Notes: generated by a model from the sequence alone, not told the origin. DNA of 64,000 nt from Alloascoidea africana (GCA_030581615.1 JAKTTT010000060.1:62001-126000), one strand, 5' to 3'. Counted from the stretch's first letter, positions 10,442 to 20,973 are shown. Program-made: numbers and translations.

Positions 10442-12949
10442 ATGATTGAGAAGCGATTGTTGAAGCTCTCGCTGGGGTCTTCTTTCTCGACGGACCTCAA
10501 TAATAATATCGACGACCGAGATGATTCAGATGAGCTGGGTTCACTGGAAGAGGCTCAACGTGCAAAGTATCGAGAGCAAAACTTTGCTAGAGAGCAGGCA
10601 TACAACGACGCTATCAACGAGCTATTTCAGGACGTTAGCACGATTAAGAAAAACTTTGTCTTTAAGGATGAGGTTTTCACAGGACCCCATACCACTTCTC
10701 GATCGCGGCCCGATGAAGCAGAAGTTTCTGAGAATGAAGATGGCACTCGACATAATCATGAGCACAAGAGCCGGGACCAAAGTGGTAATGATAAAACTTC
10801 CAACGAGCAATTGAGACCGGATCAAATCATCAAGAAAGTTGTTCAGACCGAGCAGATTTGGCAAATTGAACAAGAACGAGCAGCGCGACATTATGCTCTT
10901 GTTTTCAGCATATTTGGAAAGTTTGGCATTACGATGATTAGCTGGCCTTTCAAAGTGTTTCGGGACCGGTTACTTCTCCAAGGGTGGCCCCAACATCTGG
11001 GTCCAATAACACTTTCGAAACTTGTAGGGGTTTTAAAAGATTTATTCACGCGTTCTTCGTTTTTAGAACTATATGGAAGTTTGATTACCTATGGAATCCA
11101 CGGCTTTTTATCTGATGCTTTGGAAGAAATTGCTTTGAATTATTTTATAGATATTGCGGTATTCATTCAACAGAAATTGGGGATAGATAAACAACAACTT
11201 TTGGATTCGCAAATTTGGGGGTTTTTCATCATCAAAATGGGCGTTCGAGTAGCAATGTATCCCTTATGGGAACACTATTTGATGTCTGTTGCAGGGTTTC
11301 AAACGATCAACTGTATTGCGCAGATTTTCCCGCCTTTGAAAAACTTTTCGCCTTTTTTAATTCCTTCAAGAAGGAAAATAATGGCTATTTTGGTTGTTAA
11401 AGATTTGTTTGAGTTTTTCGGTAGTACGTTTGTGGATTCGATGTTGTCCCGAAGCATTCTCAGAACAACTTTACAAACTTCGCTCAGTTATGAAGTGATT
11501 AAGAAAATTGCAGAATGGGGCAATAGAATGGCAGATATAACAGTTTCAGAACCGGAACTCGGACTTTTGGTTAAAGAGGAGTTGGCAAAGTATAGTGCAC
11601 ATCGGGATGAAGAGAAAATGGTTCCTATGCACTCAAACTTGTATAGATGTGGACTTCGCATGTTCAAAGCATGGCAAGACCCTTGTTCAGTTTATTATCT
11701 TGACAAGATGCCAACCAATGTTCAATCAGAATTGCAAAAGGCATTGTTGAGTGGTACTGGAGACTACAAACGAAAAAGGATTTTAAATACACGTCCATTG
11801 GTACCATTGCCACCCCCCACAGCACCCTTGGGAGAAACGACAATAAATGGAAACAGTCTCCCCGATGCTAGAGCAGCCTACAACACAGGTGGTAGTCAAA
11901 GACGGGGCCGCCACAGTAGCCGCCGGAATCATTTACGTGCTCGAACCAACCAGCAAACATCTTTGGATCTGGAGACTGCGTTTCACGAGAGCCAGCGTCG
12001 ACAATTCGCGGCCAGTATGAACTCACCCGAACTTGCGGCCGATCTCGATGACAGTGAGGTTGCGTTTCTGATGGGTCGTTCTTTCGTAAACAACGATACG
12101 AGAAATTTTGGTGTAGATAGTCCGTTCCATTCACATTCACATTCGCATTCAGGTAATCAACCACATACACATAGACACACTCACTTTAACCAAGAATTTG
12201 GAGCAAGAGATGATCCAGCAGATCTGGACTCTGAGAGTGATGAAGACGATGAGGATGAGGATGAGGATGAGGATGAGAACGAGGATGATATGGACACACA
12301 GTTTCCACAAGCGCCTGACATTATCAATTTCTACGGCTCGCCTGCTGAATCATTGAGGTATCAACAACTGCTGGAGCGCGTAGCCCCGTTCACGGGCCCA
12401 GAGACGAGACGGAATGCCATTGAGGAGGATGCTGATCCGGATTCTTCTGCAGGTGAAGAAGACTATCACCATAGCAGTGAGACAAATTCCCATGCCAAGA
12501 GCAATAACGACCATGATATTGAGATTGTAGAGGTTTCTTCCAAATGGGCGAATCCAATAGACAAACCACGGCGGTTCCCATTCACATATTCTTTACGATC
12601 GCAGCTATTGTATAACACGTCGTACTATCTCTACATTGGCTCCATGATGCGATTCATTATGGACTATCTTTTGGGTGGTGCAGAATGGGACGTGGCATTA
12701 CTGAGCATGATCATGAGAACACGGACGAGCAATAACAACATATTTAATGAGCCAGCACTTTTGAGTCAACTGACTCTCAAAGCCGGGATTGGGTCTTTAC
12801 ACTGGACAGCCTGGTTTTTGTATTTCCAAGGGTTACATTTTCTTAATCGCAAGATGATACAACTCAAGTTTTGGCAATATGAGCCCGTGGAGTTTGTTGA
12901 TGATTCAGATAGCGATGAATCGGATAAAGAGAACGCATTGTATACTTAA
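10442..12949 (+). CDS. Unrecognised 835-residue protein with several apolar segments and acidic/His-rich linker
   Basis: A single long ORF without introns. Residues about 140-350 contain a series of apolar helices (FGKFGITMISWPFKVFRDR, LYGSLITYGIHGFL, IWGFFIIKMGVRVAMYPLWE). The PFKVFRDRLLLQGW and LYGSL pieces faintly recall mitochondrial carrier repeats, as in outer-membrane carrier-like proteins such as Ugo1, but the signature is too weak to assign. A low-complexity linker follows, with His-Ser/His-Thr alternation near 562-580 and an almost purely Asp/Glu block near 598-618 encoded by GATGAG repeats. The C-terminal ~120 residues are again apolar (SYYLYIGSMMRFIMDYLLGG, LHWTAWFLYFQGLHFL). It is probably a fungal-specific integral membrane protein; its function is unknown. 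Confidence 0.65.
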   Translation: MIEKRLLKLSLGSSFSTDLNNNIDDRDDSDELGSLEEAQRAKYREQNFAREQAYNDAINELFQDVSTIKKNFVFKDEVFTGPHTTSRSRPDEAEVSENEDGTRHNHEHKSRDQSGNDKTSNEQLRPDQIIKKVVQTEQIWQIEQERAARHYALVFSIFGKFGITMISWPFKVFRDRLLLQGWPQHLGPITLSKLVGVLKDLFTRSSFLELYGSLITYGIHGFLSDALEEIALNYFIDIAVFIQQKLGIDKQQLLDSQIWGFFIIKMGVRVAMYPLWEHYLMSVAGFQTINCIAQIFPPLKNFSPFLIPSRRKIMAILVVKDLFEFFGSTFVDSMLSRSILRTTLQTSLSYEVIKKIAEWGNRMADITVSEPELGLLVKEELAKYSAHRDEEKMVPMHSNLYRCGLRMFKAWQDPCSVYYLDKMPTNVQSELQKALLSGTGDYKRKRILNTRPLVPLPPPTAPLGETTINGNSLPDARAAYNTGGSQRRGRHSSRRNHLRARTNQQTSLDLETAFHESQRRQFAASMNSPELAADLDDSEVAFLMGRSFVNNDTRNFGVDSPFHSHSHSHSGNQPHTHRHTHFNQEFGARDDPADLDSESDEDDEDEDEDEDENEDDMDTQFPQAPDIINFYGSPAESLRYQQLLERVAPFTGPETRRNAIEEDADPDSSAGEEDYHHSSETNSHAKSNNDHDIEIVEVSSKWANPIDKPRRFPFTYSLRSQLLYNTSYYLYIGSMMRFIMDYLLGGAEWDVALLSMIMRTRTSNNNIFNEPALLSQLTLKAGIGSLHWTAWFLYFQGLHFLNRKMIQLKFWQYEPVEFVDDSDSDESDKENALYT
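12126..12290 (+). repeat. Coding low-complexity repeats (His-Ser/His-Thr and GATGAG)
   Basis: Two simple repeats sit inside the 10442-12949 gene: alternating CAT/CAC with TC./AC. codons (12126-12182) and GATGAG hexamers (about 12240-12285) encoding an Asp/Glu block. They are in frame and probably length-polymorphic. Confidence 0.7.
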
Positions 12950-13634
12950 AAAAAGGGTGTGTGTTTTGTGAATGTCTCGGATGACCCGTACCCGTACCCG
13001 TAAGCCGTGCGTTGGTTTGTTTGTACGGACAAAATAAGCTTTACGGACGGAGAAAACCTTGTGCTGGATTTGGAAATCAAACGGTGAAAGTGGGAGCGAG
13101 GGGGAGGGGGAGGGGAGGTTTGATTATAATTAGAGGATTTACTACGACCAGTATACAAGAAAGGCGAAACATATATGATAGGCAATGGTGTTGCTGCTGA
13201 GTATGTGTATGTATAGGTATATTCTTAGCTAAACTGTTTACGTTTAGGTGAATGGGGTTTTGGAGAAGGAACCATAGAAACAAAAACGATGCAATGAGGA
13301 TAGGAAAAGAAAAAGGATTGATCGGAAATTAAGAGTAGGAAAGAAAAATATATATATAAACGATGATGATGATGATGATGATGGGGGAAGGAAAGTCAGA
13401 GATACCAGCTATTGGGAAATGCCTTTATTGAGAAGTTGGTTTTGGTAATATAATGGACAAGGAAGGAACAATGAGAGGGGTGTATTTTTAAAAGGAGGGT
13501 GAGATAGAAAGATACCAAAAAAAAAAAAAATAAGAAAAAAGGTATCTGTGATCATAAAAACGCTTTATCGCATATAATAATTGTACTGGTACAGCGGATA
13601 GTATAAGAATTGTTTATGATTTAGGAATACAAAA
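12950..13634. other. Convergent 3' region between the 835-residue protein gene and PUF4
   Basis: No gene is seen. The region holds the 3' ends of two converging genes, a purine-rich tract at 13090-13120, a GAT trinucleotide run at about 13362-13382 and an A-run at 13518-13531. The PUF4 3' UTR probably lies here. Confidence 0.5.
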
Positions 13635-16488
13635 TTAACACGGATGATTGCGATTACGAGAAGGAATATTCCCGGCATATTCAAGGTCATAATCGTATGG
13701 GGTTAAAGGGACGCTCATCTTTGACCCATAACGAGGTTGCGATTGCGATTGCGATTGCGATTGCGATTGGGACTGAGATTGGTGATACTGTTGAGGAGCC
13801 ATGGTATTCTCTTGAGCTTGAGCTTGAGCTTGGGCATGGATTTGGATTTGGGCCTGAGTCTGTTGTTCCAAAGCGGCAATTTTGGACTGGATTCTTCTTC
13901 CATAAGGAGTTGCTCTAATAGAATGAAGAACAGGTTTTATATTATTGATCAAGCATTGTTTTGTGATTGGGTCCGAATAATCCAAAGCGGTTTGAATAAC
14001 GTAATTTGCAAAAGAATCTCTCAACAGAGATTCCAAATGGTGACAATTCAAAAGTTCGTTAATCATGAGTTGATTCAAGTCCGGATCCGCAATACGGAGA
14101 CATTTCTCAATAACGTTGGAACTGAATTTTTGAACGGATAATGAACAAACGTTGCCTACAAACTGTTTGATCAAGGATCTGGAAAACTGGGGGTCACCAA
14201 GATCCAGCACGTATTGGGAAACATAATTTCCATAAGGATCCTGGACAAGAACAAGAGCATGCTTTATGATCTGGTTCACAAGTTGGACACGCTGGTAAGG
14301 AGAAGCATGGTCAATACATCTCTGTAACACACAACAACCATGTTTATGAGTCCCCACTGTAACGCAATTATTGCTGACCGCATCATAGATAAACTGGGAA
14401 TCGTCTTTTGAGAATTTGTTCAGACACTTTTGGATAACATGGTTCCCGTTCAAATCCTTTATGAGCACCACAACATTCATTCTTAACGCTTCAACAATGA
14501 TCGAGACTTGTTCTGGACCAGAAGCGTATTCAATCATTTTTTGCAAAGCTCTTGTTCCATGTTGATTCAATGCGATTTTCACTATTGATTGAGAAGCGAC
14601 TTTTTCCAAAACAGTTCTCTGTTCATCAGTGGTATACTCGAGCAATTTTTGGCAGAGATAGTTGCCAAAGGGATCAATCATAAGTTCCACAACATGGAGA
14701 TAGATCTGATTGAAAATCAAGTCGATATTTGCACGGTTATTCTCTTCGATTTTTTTCTGGAGAAATCGACACCCGTGCTGGTCCATACACAGCGAGTAAA
14801 TGCTGTTTGTGAGAGACTCGAAGGGGACGGATGCAAGTTTGGTCATTTCGAGATCCCCTTTAGAGCGTCTTTTCTGTTGCTTTGTCTGCTGTTGCTGTTG
14901 CTGTTGCTTGGGATATCTAGGCGTTGTAGGGGACATAAATTCCATGCTTGGTTGGGGTTGAGGCGCAAACCTGGTGTTCACATTGTTCACGCTGTGGAGC
15001 GAATTCTGTCTAGCCAGGCCCAGACCCAGGCCCAAACCTAAACCCAAGCCTGGGGCACCAGAGCCCGAGGCAGAGGCAGAGGCAGAGGTAGAGGCAGAGC
15101 CCAATCCAAGGACCGAGGGATCGAGGGAATTCCATCTTGTGGCATGGCCACGGATGCCGAGAGGCTGAGGTTCACCAAAAATGCCAATACCGCCGGCAGC
15201 ATCCTTGTTAAGACCGGGCTGTGGTTGAGCGGTTACCGAGGAGGAATCCGCCATGCCTTCGTGGAAGCTGGACCTCATGGGGTTCAGCGCAATATCAGAG
15301 GCAGAGTGATGGTGCAATTGTGTCTGAGTGGACCTCATGGATTGGTCCACTGGGTGGAAAAAGCTTCTTGATCTGGTGGGGGTTTCCAAGAGCCAGTTGG
15401 TGCTGTTGTTGGAGTTGCTGGAAGAAGCGCTGCGTGCGTGGGTCCAGTCCATCAGCGTGACGGGGTGTTGGGGCCCATGGGAGACCATTTTTTCACGGTC
15501 GGAAGCAGTGGAGACGTGGAGTCTAGAGGCCAGGTCGCTAAGGTCTGAGTAGCCAGGCGGCGGTTGGAGAACCGAAGAGGCGAGGCTGGCGGTTGTGGGA
15601 GGGAGAGCGGAAGCCGGGGCCAGAGACATTGGCAAGGACATGGCGATGGGTGCCGAGATGGAGTTTCTTGCGACTCTTGAGGCAGTCAGACTGGCACTGG
15701 CGCTGGCGCTGGCACTGGCACTGGCACTGGCACTAGCGTCGGCCGTGGGAAACAGGCCAGAGGTGGTGGTAATGGCGGTAGTAATGGCGGTAGCAATAGG
15801 CTGGGGGAACGAGCCCAGGGCAGCATAGGAATTTGGCTTGGGGTTCGGGTTCGCACAGAAGGAGGAATCGGAGGAGGAGGCCAGGAAGCCGCAGCTGGCC
15901 GGCGAAGATGTGGCCGGAGCAGTACGGGACGGGTCGGTCGGGGTGGTGGCCACGGTATTCAGGGAGGAGAAGGAATTGGAGCTGGTGTGGAGGGAGAGCG
16001 AGAGGCCTGAGACGGAGGACTGCTGACGGCGATGGAGAAGGAGGTCGTGGTCGAGGTCCAGAAGGTACGCGGAGGCAGCAGGACCAGCAGGACCAGCAGG
16101 ACCAGCAGGACCAGGAGGACCAGCAGTGGAGGAGAACGAGGAAGCGGACTTGGGGGTGTAGAGCGTGGAGGGCCCCCAGTTGGAGGTTCTGGCTACACCG
16201 GCCGGGGGAGGTCTTGGATCTGGAGGAGTGGAGGGTTCAGGGAAGAGGTGGTCAATGGAGCAGGCCTGTTTCTCACTGGGGGCTATAAAGGCGGCGGGAG
16301 CAGCAGAGACACTGGAGGAGGAAACAGAAGCTGGTGGTGGAGCGAGAGTAGGGGTAGTGAACTTTTCATAGTTGGTGGAGTCCGAATGCGCTTTGGCGGA
16401 TTCGTTTTGAAAAGGTTGGATCAGCTTGGTATTGTTAGTTGAGGCGAACGAACGACAAGAGACGGGAGCGGGAGGGATGACTTACCAT
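13635..16488 (-). CDS. PUF4: Pumilio/PUF RNA-binding protein, Puf4-like, with a one-codon first exon
   Basis: PUF proteins bind 3' UTR elements through eight helical repeats and recruit deadenylases. The repeats occupy about residues 540-850 and include DQHGCRFLQKK, DPFGNYLCQKLLE, NQHGTRALQKMIE, DLNGNHVIQKCL, HKHGCCVLQRC, DPYGNYVSQYVLD, QKFSSNVIEKCL and DSFANYVIQTALD. Repeat order and wording fit Puf4 better than Puf3 or Mpt5. The N-terminal ~540 residues are Ser/Ala/Pro-rich with alternating Ala-Ser and Gly-Leu runs; the C-tail has Gln-Ala and Ser-Gln runs. The frame is open upstream of every internal candidate start. I join it to an ATG-only exon (16488-16486) through a 61-bp intron (16485-16425, GTAAGT, CAACTAAC, acceptor AAG), giving MLIQPFQNES and 930 residues. 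The start is inferred; the PUF core is certain. Confidence 0.88.
15684..15740 (-). repeat. Hexanucleotide repeat encoding alternating Ala-Ser in PUF4
   Basis: GGCACT/GGCGCT units on the plus strand, read on the minus strand as a run of Ser-Ala codons in the PUF4 N-terminal region. Further hexamer runs in the same gene encode Gly-Leu (about 15017-15050), Gln-Ala (13805-13855) and Ser-Gln (13733-13770). Confidence 0.8.
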
Positions 16489-16923
16489 TCGCTATATATA
16501 TATTTTTATGTTTTATATATATATATCTGTATATATATATATATATGGAAGCTTCTGCTGGCACCAGAAAAGAGGGATTGGGGGAACAATGAAGGTGTCG
16601 ATGTAGGGTAGGGATAGACAGGACAGGACAGGGTACGGTACAAAAGGTGAGAGTGAGAAAGTTCCCGGTGGTTGCCTACGGTTTCTGGTGACTGGGGATG
16701 AGTGTGAGTGTGAGTGTGAGTATGAGTATGAGGACTGGGAGAAGAAGAGAAGAGTAGGAGGAGAAGCAGAAAGGAAAGGAAAGGAAAGGAAAGGAGATTG
16801 CTTTCACGGGCGGTGGTGGATTTGGTGGAGTTGGAGTGTTGAAGCCTGGCGTCGCCATGGCAGTATACATATATTTATATATTTATATATTACAGCTATG
16901 CTGGGCTATGGCCAGTGCTAGGG
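16489..16923. other. PUF4 promoter region with AT microsatellite
   Basis: About 16492-16545 is an AT dinucleotide-rich tract directly upstream of the PUF4 first exon. A second, shorter AT tract lies at 16863-16891, and a GTGAGT-type hexamer tract at about 16697-16733. No gene is supported between PUF4 and the RNA15 stop codon. Confidence 0.5.
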
Positions 16924-18353
16924 CTACTGGCCGAGGAACTGGCGGCGCAGCTCGACTATCATGGCCCGCTGGTCCAGGGGCAGACCGTTGACCTGGTCCT
17001 CCGTCAGGAGCAGCACGCCCTTGACGACTTCAGCCTGGTTCGGGTCCATCTGGCGCAGCTTTTCAGCGACCCTGGGCGTGATGGGGTTGGCCAGGGGAGC
17101 AGAGACAGAGCCAGAGACAGATACGGTGTCAGAGCCAGAGACGGAGCCGGGTGTAGTGGCAGAACTAGACGCTGCTGATGCTGATGCTGATGCTGATGCT
17201 GATGGAGCATCGACTTGAGCAGGTTGGTGGGAAGCCTGGTACTGTAGAACAGCCTTGTTGATAACGTCCCCATCGACAAAGCCCATTACCAACAGGGATT
17301 GCACGAGGGCCTGGGTGAAAGCGGGCGACTGGCTCAAAAGCTCCGAGGCCTGTTGAGCGCCTTCGCCGCCGTTGGAGCCAGACATCATGATTTTGAGGTT
17401 GGCAATCAGTTCTATGAGCTTTGTTGGTGGGATTTGGGCCAGGGTTTTGGAGGAGCCGTTAGGGACCGTGAAGGGTTGGGAGGAAGAAGGGTCGGGTACA
17501 TTGAGCGAGGGAGACGAGGATACTGGGGTCGAGTAGATGGAGCTGGCCGAACTGGGGGTCGAGCTTTGGGTCGAGTTGATCTGGATGGAGGCCGATGAGG
17601 AAGTGGAGGAGGAAGAGGAGGAGTGGGAGCGGGCCTGGTGGGAAGCGTGGGCGGTGGATTGGGTCGAGGGCTTGACACGGAGTCGAGTTTTGCCGATGGG
17701 GATCAAGGGCAGGGCGGTCAGGGCCTTTTGGGCGGTTTCAGCGTCTGGTATGGGGTGTTAGTGGTGGTGGTGGTGAAAAATGGCCGGTACGAAAGCATGC
17801 TTACTGGCAAACTCGACAAAGCCGTAGCCCTTTGACTTTTTCTTGATGTTGTCCATGATGATGTCAACTTTGACGACGGGACCTATTGTCTGTGCGACCG
17901 CTGAGGCATCGTTGTTCGTCCAGAAAGCGAAAAGTAGACGGACGGTCTGGTTAGTATGGGAAACCTAATCGTGGAGGAAGCCCCAAGAACGCAAGCTCAA
18001 GCTCAAGCTCAGGCCCAAGCCCAAGCCCGTTGCGTCCAAGGCCAGGCCGCCCACTCGCTGTCTGCCAGAGCCAGGTCTCAGACCCAAGGCCCCGGCAGTG
18101 TCTTGACACAGTGTCTTGACACAGCGTCTGGACGCAGCGTCTGGACGGTGAGGCCAGCGCTGGAGGGCTGGAGGAGGGCTGGGACGGCCACCGCCAGCGA
18201 CCGCCCGCGACCGCGAGCCGCGCCGGCACGCCAGCACGGGGCAAAAAAAAGTTAGGGCTAGGGCTCACCGATCAGGTTGTCTTCGGTCCAGTCGTACGGA
18301 AGACCGCTGACGTAGACGACCGTCGCGCTGGGCCGCTTGTCTCTCGCGAACAT
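16924..18353 (-). CDS. RNA15: Cleavage factor IA subunit Rna15 (CstF-64 homologue)
   Basis: Three exons: 18353-18269, 17900-17805 and 17744-16924 (333 residues; yeast Rna15 is 296). Exon 1 begins the RRM (ATVVYVSGLPYDWTEDNLI), exon 2 carries GPVVKVD and the RNP1 segment KSKGYGFVEFA, and exon 3 opens with NAETAQKALTAL. The hinge (PPTKLIELIANLKIMM) binds Rna14, and the C-terminal domain (VAEKLRQMDPNQAEVVKGVL) binds Pcf11. Between them is a Ser/Thr- and Ala-rich linker. Intron 2 is standard (GTAAGC, CACTAAC, ACCAG). Intron 1 (18268-17901, 368 bp) is unusually long and repeat-rich; its TACTAAC is followed immediately by CAG, but only the next AG (CTCAG, 17901-17903) keeps frame and RRM spacing. 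Rna15 binds A-rich positioning elements during pre-mRNA 3' end formation in the nucleus. Confidence 0.9.
17992..18030 (+). repeat. CAAGCT/CAAGCC hexamer repeat in RNA15 intron 1
   Basis: Three CAAGCT units followed by degenerate CAAGCC units inside the first intron of RNA15. The same hexamer, on the opposite strand, encodes the Gln-Ala run of PUF4 at about 13805-13830. Confidence 0.75.
18099..18150 (+). repeat. Four tandem 13-bp units in RNA15 intron 1
   Basis: Two identical TGTCTTGACACAG units are followed by CGTCTGGACGCAG and CGTCTGGACGGTG. The pattern suggests duplication of an older two-unit block. Each unit contains a small inverted repeat (TGTC/GACA or CGTC/GACG). Confidence 0.8.
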
Positions 18354-18546
18354 TGGAGAGTCGACAGAGCCCAGCGGTCTCGCTCCTCTCACCAGGCCCA
18401 CGGCCCCAGTTTGCGGATTTCGCGCACGTGGCTGGAACTAGGGCTTAGGGCTGGCAGCGGGGGCAGGGTAACACTGCCACTTCCGCTGGCTGCTCCTCCT
18501 CGCCAGCTCCAACCGACCATGGCATCTCCCGTGTAGTGCTGCCACC

Positions 18547-20973
18547 ATGAACACGCGCAACGTCGCCGATCCCGTCGCCGATCCCGTCGCAGACTCGGTC
18601 AAGCGCTACGAAGACGTCGCCACCATAGACTGGGTCGACGACGCCTGCAGAGACAACAAGCGCAGACTCATCCAGCTCGCCCGCTCCTCAAAGCGCAAGG
18701 CCGCCGTTGAACAGAACATCAACATCAACATCAACCACAACCACAACCACAACGCCAGCAACAACCTGAACCTCATCCTCGCAGAAATATGGAACAGCCA
18801 GCACCGCCTACGATTCCGCTTGGAATCCCTCTTCGTGGCCGCCCAGGGCTGGCTCGGCCTGCTCATCATCGGCATCGTCATCGGCCTCATCGCTGCCATC
18901 CTCAACATCATCACCCAATGGCTCGGCGATTACAAGTTTGGTTACTGCAAAACTGCCCTATACCTCAACAAGTCTTTCTGCTGTTGGCCTGATGGCTCCG
19001 GCCCTGCTGCCGACGACACTTGCTCGGACTGGGTCGAATGGTCCTCATACGCCTTTATCCGCTACCTGGTCTTCATCTTCATGGCCCTGGTCTACTCCCT
19101 AATTTCCGCTTTACTCGTCTACAACTACGCCCCCTTCGCAGCCGGCTCAGGCATCTCAGAGATAAAATGCATAATAGCTGGCTTTACTCTAAAAGGTTTC
19201 CTCGGCCCTTGGACCCTCCTCATAAAGGCAATTGGCCTGCCCCTTGCAATAGCATCCGGTCTCAGCGTTGGTAAAGAGGGCCCCAGTGTCCACTACGCTG
19301 CCTGTGTGGGCAACGTTGTGGGAAGCTTCACCTCCCACTATACCCAAAGCGCAATCAAAATGAGCCAGATCCTCACGGCCTCCGCCGGTGCCGGCGTCGC
19401 AGTGGCCTTTGGAAGCCCCATGGGCGGCGTGCTCTTCGCACTCGAAGAAATGTCTTCAGTCTTCCAATTGAAAACCCTTTGGAAGTGCTATTTTTGCGCT
19501 CTTGTCTCAACAGGAATCCTCGCTCTCGTGAACCCTTTTAGAACCGGGAAACTCGTTGTGTTTGAAGTCTCGTATGCCCATGATTGGCACCTTTTCGAAC
19601 TCCCCTATTTTGTAATCATTGGACTTTGGGGTGGTTTCTACGGAATTGTCGTTAGCCGCTATAACCTCAAAGCCCAGGCTTTCCGTAAAAAATATCTCAA
19701 AAACTTTCAAGTCCAGGAAGTGCTTGTTCTTGCATTTTTAACCGCAATGATCTCCTATTTCAACCCGTTTTTACGACTGGATATGACAGAAGGAATGGAA
19801 TCTCTCTTTCACGAATGCGAAAATGGTTACGAATCAACCCCTCTCTGCGAAATCAAAAGTTACTCCCTCACAATCTCTTCTTTACTATTTGCAACCATCA
19901 TCCGCATGGGCCTCATCATCATCAGTTACGGTTGTAAAGTACCCGCTGGCATATTTGTTCCTTCAATGGCTACTGGTGCTACATTCGGTCGTCTTGTGGG
20001 CATCCTTGTTCAAAAAGCTTACAAAAATTCAAATTCAAATTCTAGTATAACCCCCGGTGCCTATGCTTTTCTCGGTGCCGCGGCTTCTCTTAGCGGAATC
20101 ACCCATTTGACATTAACCGTTGTCATCATCATGTTTGAGTTGACCGGCGCTCTCAAGTACATTATCCCAACAATGGTCACTGTTGGTGTGACCAGACTCA
20201 TCATTGATAAACTTGGACACGGAGGAATTGCTGACCAAATGATCTATTTCAACGGTCTGCCTTTTATAGACAACAAAGAAGAACACATTTTCAACGCTGA
20301 TATTTGTACTGCAATGACCAAAAACGACATTATAGCTCTACCCATCACAGGACTCTCATTTTATCAATTGAAAACAATATTGAGAAAGTATGACAAGTAC
20401 CAGGGATACCCACTTGTCCAGAGCCAGCAAGAACCCTATCTACTAGGCTACATTGGACGAGTCGAGCTTTTGTATGGAATCGAAAAGCAAAGCCAGAAAG
20501 GTGAGATACCACAAACTGCAAAGTGTCATTTTGCCTCAGGTTATGATAATCTTAATAATACGGGATCAAATATAGTGGTGCAATTTGACCAACTTGTGAA
20601 CCTGTCTCCAATCACAGTCCAACCACAATTGCCTTTGGAAACCGCTCTTGACATTTTTTTAAAGCTGGGTCCAAGGGTCATTTTGATCCAGGAAGAGGGC
20701 AAATTATGTGGACTTTTAACGAGGAAAGACATTTTGAAGTATCATTTCAGACATGATAAAATTTATGAAAATAAATATAGCAGTGATGATGATGCCTCCT
20801 TGGACCCATCACCACTTTCCACCCTTACTTCGACCCCTTCCACCGGTGGATTCCCCAATTTTGAAAATTTGGAAGCCCGTTTGTGGAGTGCTATAAGTGA
20901 TAAAGTGCTTGGTTTACTAGGTCGGCGGCGGCGTGAGAATTATGGGTTTGAATTGTTACGTTCAGATAGATAA
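18547..20973 (+). CDS. GEF1: CLC-type chloride channel/exchanger (Gef1)
   Basis: An 808-residue intronless ORF with all CLC signatures: GSGISEIK near 200 (helix D Ser), GKEGPSVH near 241 with the gating Glu, and GAGVAVAFGSPMGGVLFALEE. The gating Glu indicates voltage-dependent gating or proton-coupled exchange, as in intracellular CLCs. About ten apolar helices span residues 95-590. Two CBS domains follow (near 600-670 and 700-750: VNLSPITVQPQLPLETALDIF, then GLLTRKDIL). Yeast Gef1 (779 residues) works in Golgi/late endosomes and supplies Cl- for acidification and copper loading of Fet3. The 5' end of the gene is GC-rich while the 3' half is AT-rich. It is divergent from RNA15, with only 193 bp between the two start codons. 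Confidence 0.95.
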   Translation: MNTRNVADPVADPVADSVKRYEDVATIDWVDDACRDNKRRLIQLARSSKRKAAVEQNINININHNHNHNASNNLNLILAEIWNSQHRLRFRLESLFVAAQGWLGLLIIGIVIGLIAAILNIITQWLGDYKFGYCKTALYLNKSFCCWPDGSGPAADDTCSDWVEWSSYAFIRYLVFIFMALVYSLISALLVYNYAPFAAGSGISEIKCIIAGFTLKGFLGPWTLLIKAIGLPLAIASGLSVGKEGPSVHYAACVGNVVGSFTSHYTQSAIKMSQILTASAGAGVAVAFGSPMGGVLFALEEMSSVFQLKTLWKCYFCALVSTGILALVNPFRTGKLVVFEVSYAHDWHLFELPYFVIIGLWGGFYGIVVSRYNLKAQAFRKKYLKNFQVQEVLVLAFLTAMISYFNPFLRLDMTEGMESLFHECENGYESTPLCEIKSYSLTISSLLFATIIRMGLIIISYGCKVPAGIFVPSMATGATFGRLVGILVQKAYKNSNSNSSITPGAYAFLGAAASLSGITHLTLTVVIIMFELTGALKYIIPTMVTVGVTRLIIDKLGHGGIADQMIYFNGLPFIDNKEEHIFNADICTAMTKNDIIALPITGLSFYQLKTILRKYDKYQGYPLVQSQQEPYLLGYIGRVELLYGIEKQSQKGEIPQTAKCHFASGYDNLNNTGSNIVVQFDQLVNLSPITVQPQLPLETALDIFLKLGPRVILIQEEGKLCGLLTRKDILKYHFRHDKIYENKYSSDDDASLDPSPLSTLTSTPSTGGFPNFENLEARLWSAISDKVLGLLGRRRRENYGFELLRSDR

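Noticed and set aside
15833-16442. Plus-strand ORFs of 130-150 codons opposite the PUF4 N-terminus
   Set aside because: They are Gly/Arg/Ser-rich antisense shadows of PUF4's Pro/Ser/Ala-rich coding region.
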